Source of the DNA: an uncultured Lachnospiraceae bacterium
Lineage (GTDB): Bacteria; Bacillota; Clostridia; Lachnospirales; Lachnospiraceae
Length of the DNA: 12,238 nt
NCBI GenBank assembly: GCA_902782715.1
Contig: CACZOG010000048.1
Span: 1 to 12,238 of the forward strand
Direction of reading: 5' to 3'
Position 1 is the first letter of the stretch. Every line of letters begins with the position of its first letter. Of the stretch, positions 6,093-11,777 are shown piece after piece. The translations under genes and the position numbers were made by a program. The notes beneath the pieces were generated by a model. That model was not told where the DNA came from, did no database searches, and was given only the letters and a program-made list of their open reading frames with translations.

Positions 6093-7379
6093 CTACACTG
6101 CATCATCTTCGCAGTATCTGTATTTTCTTAATCTGTACCAGAAGACCATGCACATAAGCGTACCCGCAACTCCGAGAATAAACATCATAAGTGCGGCGCC
6201 CGAGCCTTTCCCCGTTCCAAAGAGGAATTTCATCGTGCTTCCCGCCCTGCTCATTATCGGTTCACACACATCATCAACCATAAATCCGCCGACTAAAAGA
6301 CCGATCGGAATGGTGAAAAACTGAAGCGTGTTCCTGCAGGCATATACTCTTCCCTGAAGTTTCGCAGGGATCGTATTTCTCATGATCACATTCTGGTTCG
6401 CACTCATAACGGGAACGAAAACCCATCCTACGAACTGGCTTATGCACCAGAGCACGGGAAGTCTCGAAAACGCGAGAAGGAAATTCTCCGTCGAGAGCGA
6501 GAATAACATGGTTAAAAATATGATCCTTACCCTGTCTTTGGGTTTAGGTAAAACCGTAACCAGCAAGCTTCCGACCACCATTGCTATTCCCGAAAAAGAT
6601 GTCACGAGACCGAGCATACTGTTGCCGCCCCGGGGATTCGGAATGACATATGCGGGAAGTGTTGCATCAAATGCGGATGCAATGAAATTTACTCCCGCCA
6701 TAAAAAGGATCACATACAAAATCATCGGATTCTCTTTCAGATATTTAAGACCTTCTCTTGCCAGGCGGAGTATGCCTTCTTTTTCCTCTCCGTCCATCGG
6801 GATCTTAGGTATCTTAATGAATACTAAAAGTGCGGTAAATGCTATCGCAAAAGTGATAAGGTCAACCGCTATCGCCGCATCAAGTCCGGCGAATCCGTAG
6901 ATCGCAGCTGCAATGATCGGATTGCCGATCGTTACAAGGGATCTTGATAAAGACTGAAGGCCGCTGGTTTTCTGATAATATTCTTTCGGTATTATCATCG
7001 TATATGCGACTTCCGATGCCGGCTGCTGAACCGTATTCATAAGACCGGAAACTGCATTTATCAGATATAAATGCCATACGCTTAACATGTCTGCTTTATA
7101 AAGGATAAACACGGCAACGGTACTGCCTGCTGCCAGAAGATCGCATACGAGCATGGTCCTTTTCTTATCGAATTTGTCAGATATCGCACCTGCAAAAATG
7201 CTCATTAAAACATATGGTGCATAAGTGCAGATCCTGAGCGCGGCCGTACTTAATGCGGATCCCGTTTTTTCATAAAGCCACAAAGTCAAGGCAAATGCAG
7301 TGATCGCACTTCCTAACTGTGACAGACTCTGGGTACTCCAAAGTATATAAAAATCTCTTAAATTGTTTTTTGTTTTCAT
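6093..7379 (-). CDS. MFS efflux transporter, DHA3 / Mef-like (second pump)
   Basis: This 428-residue, twelve-segment transporter has motif A at 64-74 (GAISDKFDKKR) and the DHA3-type opening FYILWSTQSLSQLGSAITAF followed by LWLYEKTGSA. Its general plan resembles Mef macrolide pumps. It is related to, but clearly different from, the pump at 2368-3603. I start it at the ATG at 7379 because AGGAG (7387-7391) lies 7 bases upstream. A longer frame from the TTG at 7415 would place that ribosome site inside the coding region. The gene is preceded by a structured leader with short ORFs and followed directly by its own terminator, so it is a single-gene unit, perhaps induced by its substrate. The real substrate is unknown, and macrolide export is only the nearest analogy. 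Confidence 0.9.
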   Translation of the reverse strand: MKTKNNLRDFYILWSTQSLSQLGSAITAFALTLWLYEKTGSALSTAALRICTYAPYVLMSIFAGAISDKFDKKRTMLVCDLLAAGSTVAVFILYKADMLSVWHLYLINAVSGLMNTVQQPASEVAYTMIIPKEYYQKTSGLQSLSRSLVTIGNPIIAAAIYGFAGLDAAIAVDLITFAIAFTALLVFIKIPKIPMDGEEKEGILRLAREGLKYLKENPMILYVILFMAGVNFIASAFDATLPAYVIPNPRGGNSMLGLVTSFSGIAMVVGSLLVTVLPKPKDRVRIIFLTMLFSLSTENFLLAFSRLPVLWCISQFVGWVFVPVMSANQNVIMRNTIPAKLQGRVYACRNTLQFFTIPIGLLVGGFMVDDVCEPIMSRAGSTMKFLFGTGKGSGAALMMFILGVAGTLMCMVFWYRLRKYRYCEDDAV

Positions 7380-7381
7380 TT

Positions 7382-7417
7382 CTTTGCTCCTTTTATTTTT
7401 CTTAAATAAGAGCAAAG
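7382..7417 (-). promoter_or_regulatory. Hairpin that sequesters the ribosome binding site of the second MFS gene
   Basis: Read leftwards, CTTTGCTC (7410-7417) pairs perfectly with GAGCAAAG (7382-7389). Six further pairs, TTATTT (7404-7409) with AAATAA (7393-7398), follow after a 3-nt bulge. The 3' arm contains most of the AGGAG used for the pump start at 7379, so the folded form should block translation. No U-tract follows, so it is not a terminator. Confidence 0.7.
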
Positions 7418-7434
7418 CCTGAGGATTCGATCAT
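7402..7434 (-). CDS. Candidate leader peptide 2 (10 residues, MIESSGFALI)
   Basis: A short frame starts at the ATG at 7434 and stops at 7402-7404. Its last codons and stop lie in the 5' arm of the hairpin that hides the pump's ribosome site. GGAGG touches the ATG directly, which is too close, so initiation may use the in-frame GTG at 7443 (with GAGGG 4 bases upstream, 13 residues) or coupling from leader peptide 1. It is proposed from its position, not from homology. Confidence 0.4.
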   Translation of the reverse strand: MIESSGFALI

Positions 7435-7467
7435 CCTCCACACAGCACCCTCAAGCTCTGCATGGAG
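7421..7467 (-). promoter_or_regulatory. Two mutually exclusive hairpins in the leader of the second MFS gene
   Basis: Stem B joins 7455-7467 with 7436-7448: thirteen positions with one A-G mismatch and three G-U pairs, and a 6-nt loop. Stem C joins GAGGAT with ATCCTC (7433-7438 with 7421-7426). Both need bases 7436-7438, so only one can form at a time. Leader peptide 1 ends in the loop of stem B, so a ribosome on it would melt B and favour C. Confidence 0.6.
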
Positions 7468-7489
7468 CACCTGCTTCGCAGCGAACCAT
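7451..7489 (-). CDS. Candidate leader peptide 1 (12 residues, MVRCEAGAPCRA)
   Basis: A short frame starts at the ATG at 7489 and stops with TGA at 7451-7453. It has a full GGAGGT (7495-7500) at 5-base spacing, the best ribosome site in the leader. Its start codon lies in the loop of a small hairpin (GCGAA / TTCGC, 7481-7494) and its 3' half forms the left arm of stem B. I do not recognise the peptide. Length, ribosome site and position fit a regulatory leader peptide. Confidence 0.55.
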   Translation of the reverse strand: MVRCEAGAPCRA

Positions 7490-7526
7490 TTCGCACCTCC
7501 GCTTTTTTCTTTAATCTTTTCTTATA

Positions 7527-7555
7527 ATTTTACCATTGATATTTTTTCAGATCAA
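7527..7555 (-). promoter_or_regulatory. Candidate promoter of the leader and second MFS gene
   Basis: On the minus strand, TTGATC (7550-7555) lies 17 bases from TAAAAT (7527-7532). They match the consensus at four and five of six positions. The promoter overlaps the last codons of the YjbR-MGMT gene and would give a leader of about 140 nt before the pump start. Confidence 0.5.
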
Positions 7556-8150
7556 CGCGTCCGTCAATAACTTCAACGCCTTCCGCCATAAGTAATTTCG
7601 CCTGTGCGCCGCTTCCGCCGAATGCGAACTCTCCCGCAAGTTCCCCTTTTGCATTTACCACGCGAAAACAAGGAATATTGTCGGGATCGGGATTCTTATG
7701 AAGCGCATTTCCGACTGCGCGTGCCATCTTTTTATCACCTGCCGCCTCGGCCACCTGAGCATACGTGGCAACTTTGCCGTAAGGGATCTTCTTGACCGCT
7801 TCGTATATGCGCTTTGAAGGGCAGTCGCTTATAAGATCATAGCTCTCGGCTATCATTATCTTAACATCTTTATCGGGTATTGTACCATCGAGGATTATCG
7901 TATTCCAGTGGTCCTTGTTCTGATGATATCCGGGTTTTACGGACTTGTATATCCCGCGCCAGAAATACGCTTTCTCGGGATCGACTTTAACATTTAGATT
8001 AATGTAACCGTCCTTCTCGTAAGTCCAGAGAAATGCCTTTTTGTTTCCTTTATAGCGGATCAGCTGCCAGTTATCGTCATGAAAAGGCGCATCCTGATAT
8101 ACATCGGGGAACGATAATCCGTATTTTAATGCTTCTTCTCTGGTCTTCAT
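7530..8150 (-). CDS. YjbR/MmcQ-like domain fused to MGMT-type alkyltransferase DNA-binding domain
   Basis: This 206-residue protein has two domains. Residues 1-110 match the MmcQ/YjbR family pattern (YGLSFPDVYQDAPF, then NLNVKVDP, then the YHQNKDHWNTI core), a CyaY-like DNA-binding-type fold. Residues 111-206 are the C-terminal domain of O6-alkylguanine-DNA alkyltransferases: IPYGKVATYAQVAEAAG, RAVGNALHKNP with the DNA-flipping Arg144, the active-site loop IPCFRVV with Cys161, and GELAGEFAFGG. The acceptor cysteine is kept, but the usual His of PCHRV is Phe162. It may repair alkylated bases or act as an alkyltransferase-like sensor. The start is fixed by AAGGA 9 bases upstream. It lies 24 bases after the HD gene and ends the seven-gene run. 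Confidence 0.87.
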   Translation of the reverse strand: MKTREEALKYGLSFPDVYQDAPFHDDNWQLIRYKGNKKAFLWTYEKDGYINLNVKVDPEKAYFWRGIYKSVKPGYHQNKDHWNTIILDGTIPDKDVKIMIAESYDLISDCPSKRIYEAVKKIPYGKVATYAQVAEAAGDKKMARAVGNALHKNPDPDNIPCFRVVNAKGELAGEFAFGGSGAQAKLLMAEGVEVIDGRVDLKKYQW

Positions 8151-8174
8151 ATCTGCCGTTCCTTTGTTTCTTTT

Positions 8175-8771
8175 TCATCGATGATCCGAAGGTTTGTAAG
8201 TATCTTTCTCTACCGCTTCATAAAGATTCATGCCCATTTTGCGCTCGAAGTATTCCACAAGTTCAAGATTCTCTTTGCGCATTCCGGGGTCGTACCTTCC
8301 GTATCTGCTTCTTACATCCTCCATACGGTCAAGGATATTCATCACACCCTCGGTTCCCGCGATCGCATCACACATCTTTATAAGATTATCGTAATCATCG
8401 ATCGTGACTTCCGCAAGTTTGGTTCTAAGAAGCTTAGTTTCTTCCTCGGTCGTATCGAAATCACCGACGTAAGTTTCAATCTGTCTGTTGGAAAAAGAAT
8501 GTGTCAGGCATACTCTTGCAACGTCATCATATCCTAAAGACATCATATACGAATATCCGTCAGATACATGTCGAAGGTAGCTTCTTCCGAATCGCCTTCC
8601 TATATCGTGAAGCAGTCCGAGTACATAGGCTTTCTCGGAATCCATTCCCGAGTATTCGGCGATCTTTCCCGCGCAGTGAGCTGTCGTTCTGCTGTGGTCT
8701 GCCCAGACACCGGGATTTAATTCTTCCGCTTCTTTTAGTATTCTTTCCGCTTCCTCTCTGTTGGGATACAT
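8175..8771 (-). CDS. HD-domain metal-dependent phosphohydrolase
   Basis: This 198-residue protein has the ordered HD-domain residues: H26 or H32 (WADHSRTTAHCA), the signature H55-D56 (LLHDIGRRFG), H68 (RHVSDG), H91 (LTHSF) and the distal D135 (KMCDAIAG). HD proteins of this size hydrolyse phosphate monoesters or diesters of nucleotides in the cytosol; the substrate here is unknown. There is no second catalytic domain and no RelA synthetase part. AGGAG at 5-base spacing supports the start. It has 24-base gaps to both the SAP-domain gene upstream and the YjbR-MGMT gene downstream, and is probably co-transcribed with them. Confidence 0.87.
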   Translation of the reverse strand: MYPNREEAERILKEAEELNPGVWADHSRTTAHCAGKIAEYSGMDSEKAYVLGLLHDIGRRFGRSYLRHVSDGYSYMMSLGYDDVARVCLTHSFSNRQIETYVGDFDTTEEETKLLRTKLAEVTIDDYDNLIKMCDAIAGTEGVMNILDRMEDVRSRYGRYDPGMRKENLELVEYFERKMGMNLYEAVEKDTYKPSDHR

Positions 8772-8795
8772 TCTATCTCCTCGAGCCTTCTTTCG

Positions 8796-9398
8796 TCAGT
8801 TTTTCTTCATATATTTTTCAAAGAGTTCTTGCGAATATTCCTTCTTCATGTCGGACTCTCTGACAATCTTCCAGAGTGCTGCTGCCGCCTTAAGTCGGTC
8901 TTTACAGGTCTTCGTTGCGTCATCCTCGCAGAAATCTTTTACGAACTTATTCCACTGAAGTGCCGATCTGTCATAAGTTACATATGTCTTCTTACCATAG
9001 TAGATATCAAGCAGGTCTCCTAAGGTAAAAGACTCATCTCCGTTTTCTTTTACAGCTTTGGCAGTTGCGACCATATCAACATTGAACTTAAAAGGAGCAA
9101 CTCCTGTCTGTCTGCTGAAGAAATCGCGGAAACGATTTCCGAAAGTGAAGCCGCATTCGATAAGACCTGTTTCAAGCGTCAGTTCTTTTACGGTTGCCTT
9201 CTTACTCTTCGTTTTTTTCTTCCCGGGCAGAATCTTTTCCCCCGAAAAATAAGCCTTTATGACTTCGTTTAACTCTATTTTACTGCCGGTGGATCTAAGA
9301 CCGAGCGACCTGCAGATTTTGATCAGTTCTTCACGATACCAGTAGTATTTTAAGAACTCGTCATAATCCTTAATCTTTTCAAATGCGGGACGTTCCAT
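8796..9398 (-). CDS. SAP-like domain protein of unknown function
   Basis: This 200-residue cytosolic protein has no signal or membrane segment. Residues about 11-52 (DYDEFLKYYWYREELIKICR, then LGLRSTGSKIELNEVIKAYF) fit a SAP helix-extension-helix, a small DNA- or RNA-binding fold. A lysine-rich linker follows at 59-68 (GKKKTKSKKA). The C-terminal part (about 85-200; FRDFFSRQTG, FTLGDLLDIYYGKK, YDRSALQWNKFVKDF) is a conserved-looking block I associate with SAP proteins of Firmicutes carrying a domain of unknown function. The role is unknown; nucleic-acid binding is an inference from the fold and the basic linker. GAGGAG lies 9 bases before the ATG and 6 bases separate it from the upstream GNAT gene, so it is in the operon. 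Confidence 0.75.
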   Translation of the reverse strand: MERPAFEKIKDYDEFLKYYWYREELIKICRSLGLRSTGSKIELNEVIKAYFSGEKILPGKKKTKSKKATVKELTLETGLIECGFTFGNRFRDFFSRQTGVAPFKFNVDMVATAKAVKENGDESFTLGDLLDIYYGKKTYVTYDRSALQWNKFVKDFCEDDATKTCKDRLKAAAALWKIVRESDMKKEYSQELFEKYMKKN

Positions 9399-9404
9399 AA
9401 CAAA

Positions 9405-9827
9405 CTACTCCTCACATGTTAACCACTGGTCCATTCCGGCTCCGTTTTCGTCATTCGGGCGGATCTTAAATCCGAATTTCTCATAAAAGGGTTCTTTTCC
9501 TTTTGCGGAATTAAGGTTAAGTTTCACCTTGTAACCGGGTTTCATGTCATCTTTTATTCGCTTGATGACCGACTCAACGAGCGTCCTTCCTATTCCCTGA
9601 CCCTGAAATCTCGGATCGACGATAACATCCGAAAGGAAAGCAACATAGCCGCCGTCCCAGAGGAGACGTACGACGCCGATCGCTTCATCATCGTTTCTGA
9701 CACAGATCACCATATATGCGTTCTCGACACAGTTTCTGGCTTCTTCAACCGGGAACAGCATCCATCCGACTTTTTTACGTAATTCCAGGTACTCTTCAGG
9801 TGTAATATAATCCACGTATTTGATCAT
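9405..9827 (-). CDS. GNAT-family N-acetyltransferase (140 residues)
   Basis: This compact one-domain GNAT has acetyl-CoA motif A at about 67-84, DVIVDPRFQGQGIGRTLV, with the QGQGIG pyrophosphate loop (75-80). Strand beta-5 and the final helix are seen in VKLNLNSAKGKEPFYEKFGF, where Tyr in PFYEKFGF is the usual general acid position. The N-terminal YITPEEYLELRKKVGW pattern occurs in a common group of Gram-positive GNATs of unknown substrate. GGAG at 8-base spacing supports the start. The gene is 23 bases after another GNAT gene and 6 before the SAP gene. The substrate cannot be read from the sequence. Confidence 0.9.
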   Translation of the reverse strand: MIKYVDYITPEEYLELRKKVGWMLFPVEEARNCVENAYMVICVRNDDEAIGVVRLLWDGGYVAFLSDVIVDPRFQGQGIGRTLVESVIKRIKDDMKPGYKVKLNLNSAKGKEPFYEKFGFKIRPNDENGAGMDQWLTCEE

Positions 9828-9850
9828 TTTCTTTTCTCCGGGTTTCCTAA

Positions 9851-10264
9851 CTATAATGCTTTGCAGTAAAAATATTTGGACAGTTTTGGGTCTTTATCTT
9901 CGCGGACAAACTCTAATGTATAACCAAGTTTTTTATAAAATTCCGGTGCCTGAAATCCAAACGTGGTCAGAGAGATCTTCTCAAATCCCTTGTTTCTGTA
10001 TTCTTCTTCCACAGCCTGAACAAGCTTTGTTCCGATGTTCTGTCCTCTGTATTTCTTATCAATAACCAGATCGCCGATGTGCACTTCGTTGTAATACGCG
10101 TGTCCTGTTATGGACCCGATCACATTACCTTCGTCATCTTCGACGGTAAACCAGTAATCTTCATAATTAAGTTTAACATCATTGGACTTAGCATAATCGG
10201 AAAATGCCTCATTTATGAATTTCCCGATCTTTTCTTCGTCTTCGCTGTTCTTTATAATATTCAC
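9851..10264 (-). CDS. GNAT-family N-acetyltransferase (137 residues, GTG start)
   Basis: This is a single GNAT domain with motif A DLVIDKKYRGQNIGTKLV (about 65-82), including the loop RGQNIG (73-78), and the C-terminal TTFGFQAPEFYKKLGY. The APEFYKKLGY form is typical of a GNAT group that contains small-molecule acetylators such as aminoglycoside-acting relatives; the substrate is not established. The initiation codon is GTG at 10264, supported by GGAGGT at 8-base spacing (10273-10278). No ATG near the N-terminus fits. It lies 42 bases after the DinB-like gene. An 8-base direct repeat (AAGGGCAA at 10291-10298 and 10309-10316) lies in that gap. Confidence 0.9.
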   Translation of the reverse strand: MNIIKNSEDEEKIGKFINEAFSDYAKSNDVKLNYEDYWFTVEDDEGNVIGSITGHAYYNEVHIGDLVIDKKYRGQNIGTKLVQAVEEEYRNKGFEKISLTTFGFQAPEFYKKLGYTLEFVREDKDPKLSKYFYCKAL

Positions 10265-10306
10265 AGTCTAAAACCTCCGCAGCCCGTAAAAAGGGCAATC
10301 TTATCT

Positions 10307-10963
10307 TTAAGGGCAAATCTTGTTTTTAATCCTCAAACACGCCTCGATATGCATGATCCAGTGTCTTGAAAAAGGCATCTGAATAAGTCCGCGCACATCC
10401 TTGTCGCACCAGTAATCAATAAGCCAGACTGCGCTCTCATCCTCACTTACGACATGCAAGGCTTTAAGTTGTTCTCTTCGTTCATCGGATATCTTTCTTT
10501 TAAGATCATCAAAAGACAGATCTTTTAATATAGCCTCCGTGCTCTTTTTTACCTCGTAAATGTAGTTGTAAAGTTCGTCAAGATCAAGGTCTTTTGAGAA
10601 ATCGGCTATCTCCTGTTTTACAAGTTCATTACCTGTGGTAATGATCGGCGAACCGATCCTTTTCTGACAGCCACCCTTGAAAAATACCTGCTCATCTTCT
10701 TTTACCAGAGTATGTGCCACGATATCTTCAATACGAAAGATGTGCCAGAGTGAATACGCTATGGTCTTGCTGTGATAGCCATCCGCATTGATAAAAGGGA
10801 TCGCGCTGAAATCTTCTCTTTTAAGATCCTCCTTAAAAGAGTAAATCGTTTTCCACAGCTCGTCTCTGAGACTTATCAGGGTATTGATGCCCTCGTCATA
10901 AGTGTCTCGTTTTTTTATCTGATTCTGCATTGATTTGTTAAGTTCAGACCATTCTTTATTCAT
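10307..10963 (-). CDS. DinB/YfiT-like putative metal-binding protein
   Basis: This is a 218-residue, mostly helical protein. Three histidines are placed as in the DinB/YfiT four-helix-bundle superfamily: H74 (SLWHIFRIED) and H201 with H205 (SRHWIMHIEACLRI), likely a divalent metal site. Members of this superfamily include thiol-dependent S-transferases and stress-induced proteins of unknown activity. I infer membership from the His pattern and the LWHIFRIED and RHWIMHIE helices, not from an alignment. AGGAG lies 9 bases before the ATG, and only one base separates this gene from the RimL-type GNAT gene, so translation is likely coupled. Similar proteins are sometimes mislabelled as phage head-tail adapters; there is no other phage signal here. 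Confidence 0.72.
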   Translation of the reverse strand: MNKEWSELNKSMQNQIKKRDTYDEGINTLISLRDELWKTIYSFKEDLKREDFSAIPFINADGYHSKTIAYSLWHIFRIEDIVAHTLVKEDEQVFFKGGCQKRIGSPIITTGNELVKQEIADFSKDLDLDELYNYIYEVKKSTEAILKDLSFDDLKRKISDERREQLKALHVVSEDESAVWLIDYWCDKDVRGLIQMPFSRHWIMHIEACLRIKNKICP

Positions 10964-10964
10964 C

Positions 10965-11492
10965 TTACGATTCTCCTGTCAGCTTTTCCCATTCCTCACG
11001 CGTTATTGCGTAGGCATACGAGATCGTATTTTTCGGGTCGGGATACTCTTTCACTTTCTTCATGCCGTTCGCCATCGCCGTTGAGTAAGAACCCACGTTG
11101 GTATACTTCATGTAAGAGTAGATCGTGTCGTAATCAGTGTTTTTAAAAACCCAGTTTCTGACAGCTTTAGCGGCTTCTTTGGCGAATCCGCGTCTCCAGT
11201 ACTTTTTATTGATATGATACCCTATCTCGGGAAGCATCTCATTGTCGATATTCTGAATGGTAATGCCGCAATCTCCGATAAACTCACCTGTTTCTTTTAG
11301 AACAACTGCCCACAGCCCAAATCCGTACTGCTCGTAATTCTTAAGGTTCCATTCGATCCAGCCTCTGGTCCTCGCCTCGTCAAAGGGCGCCGGATAATGC
11401 TGCATGGTTTCCGCGTCCGACATTATTTCATAAAGAGCATCAAAATCATCCATTGTATACTCCCTGAGCAGGAGTCTTTCAGTTTCGATCAT
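10965..11492 (-). CDS. RimJ/RimL-type GNAT N-acetyltransferase (175 residues)
   Basis: This longer GNAT has the RimJ/RimL hallmarks: N-terminal IETERLLLREYTMDDFDAL, strand ELGY-like EIGYHINKKYWRRGFAKEA (89-107) with the acetyl-CoA loop WRRGFA, and the late NVGSYSTAMANGMKKV block that replaces the usual NxxSxxVxEKxGF. The family acetylates alpha-amino groups of ribosomal proteins or, in many stand-alone copies, small molecules. The start is supported by AAGGTGA about 6 bases upstream. It is the first gene of the seven-gene run ending at 7530; the AT-rich region just upstream should hold the promoter. Confidence 0.9.
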   Translation of the reverse strand: MIETERLLLREYTMDDFDALYEIMSDAETMQHYPAPFDEARTRGWIEWNLKNYEQYGFGLWAVVLKETGEFIGDCGITIQNIDNEMLPEIGYHINKKYWRRGFAKEAAKAVRNWVFKNTDYDTIYSYMKYTNVGSYSTAMANGMKKVKEYPDPKNTISYAYAITREEWEKLTGES

Positions 11493-11521
11493 ATTATCAC
11501 CTTGTATATTGTAATCCGCAT

Positions 11522-11566
11522 CTCAATCGGTTTTATCAAAATAAATTTATTCTGATATCAATTGAG
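11522..11566. repeat. 45-bp imperfect dyad in the promoter region of the seven-gene run
   Basis: Arms CTCAAT-N4-ATCA and TGAT-N7-ATTGAG surround the perfect 12-base palindrome AATAAATTTATT. There is no T-run at a useful place, so it is unlikely to be a terminator. It may be an operator or a leader hairpin. Confidence 0.45.
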
Positions 11567-11570
11567 TCAA
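11532..11570 (-). promoter_or_regulatory. Weak promoter candidates for the GNAT-DinB-GNAT-GNAT-SAP-HD-MGMT run
   Basis: The 87-base gap before the RimL-type gene is AT-rich. Minus-strand -35-like boxes are TTGACT (11565-11570) and TTGATA (11556-11561). The latter is followed at 18 bases by GATAAA (11532-11537, four of six). None is a strong match, so the exact promoter is uncertain. Confidence 0.3.
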
Positions 11571-11579
11571 TTAATTATT

Positions 11580-11765
11580 TTAAGTGGACGATCCATTCAT
11601 CTCCCTGACTACAGCGTCCACAAAAGATTCGCCGGGTTCCACATGACCGCCAGGGAAAGTATATCCTTTCCAGTCTTCTTTAACCCTGTTCTGCAATAGT
11701 ATTCTGTTTCCGTCCTGTATAAGGCACAAGACCGTTAATTCAACATTTTCCGTGGTATGTCCCAT
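11580..11765 (-). pseudogene. Truncated Nudix hydrolase (MutT-like), broken inside the Nudix box
   Basis: Only 61 residues remain of a family whose members are usually 130-160 long. The N-terminal strand block ELTVLCLIQDGNRILLQNRV and the first part of the Nudix box (GGHVEPGESFVDAVVREM, positions 39-56) are intact. After REM the frame runs NGSST and stops, so the REUXEEXGU half with the metal-binding glutamates and the whole C-terminus are missing. The 87 bases downstream do not resume a Nudix sequence in any frame I read, so this is a deletion rather than a simple frameshift. The start has AGGAAG overlapping the stop of the GNAT upstream, a 12-base gap. A 7-base inverted repeat (GTGGACG 11584-11590, CGTCCAC 11615-11621) lies at the break. 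Without the box it cannot hydrolyse nucleoside diphosphate derivatives. Confidence 0.8.
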
Positions 11766-11777
11766 TTTTTTGTCTTC

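Noticed and set aside
6382..6900. Plus-strand frame of 172 codons inside the second MFS gene
   Set aside because: It is a shadow of the coding strand: low-complexity hydrophobic/Ser/Pro composition, no ribosome site and no family motif. The same holds for the other plus-strand frames inside minus-strand genes, such as 8033-8383, 8501-8863 and 1449-1868.
7380..7415. TTG at 7415 as the start of the second MFS protein
   Set aside because: It has no ribosome site. The AGGAG and ATG at 7379 fit much better, and the extension would consist of hairpin sequence.
7382..7417. Intrinsic transcription terminator or known riboswitch in the MFS leader
   Set aside because: The hairpin is not followed by a U-tract, and I recognise no conserved riboswitch core. 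Ribosome-site masking explains it better.
10291..10316. 8-base direct repeat AAGGGCAA around the end of the DinB-like gene
   Set aside because: It is too short and solitary to mark a mobile element. Chance or slippage explains it.
10307..10963. Phage head-tail adapter protein
   Set aside because: This label is sometimes attached to similar proteins, but the conserved His pattern fits the DinB/YfiT group and no phage gene is nearby.
9828..11580. Integron-like cassette array (several GNATs in series)
   Set aside because: The gaps of 1 to 42 bases hold no attC-like imperfect palindromes and no integrase is seen.
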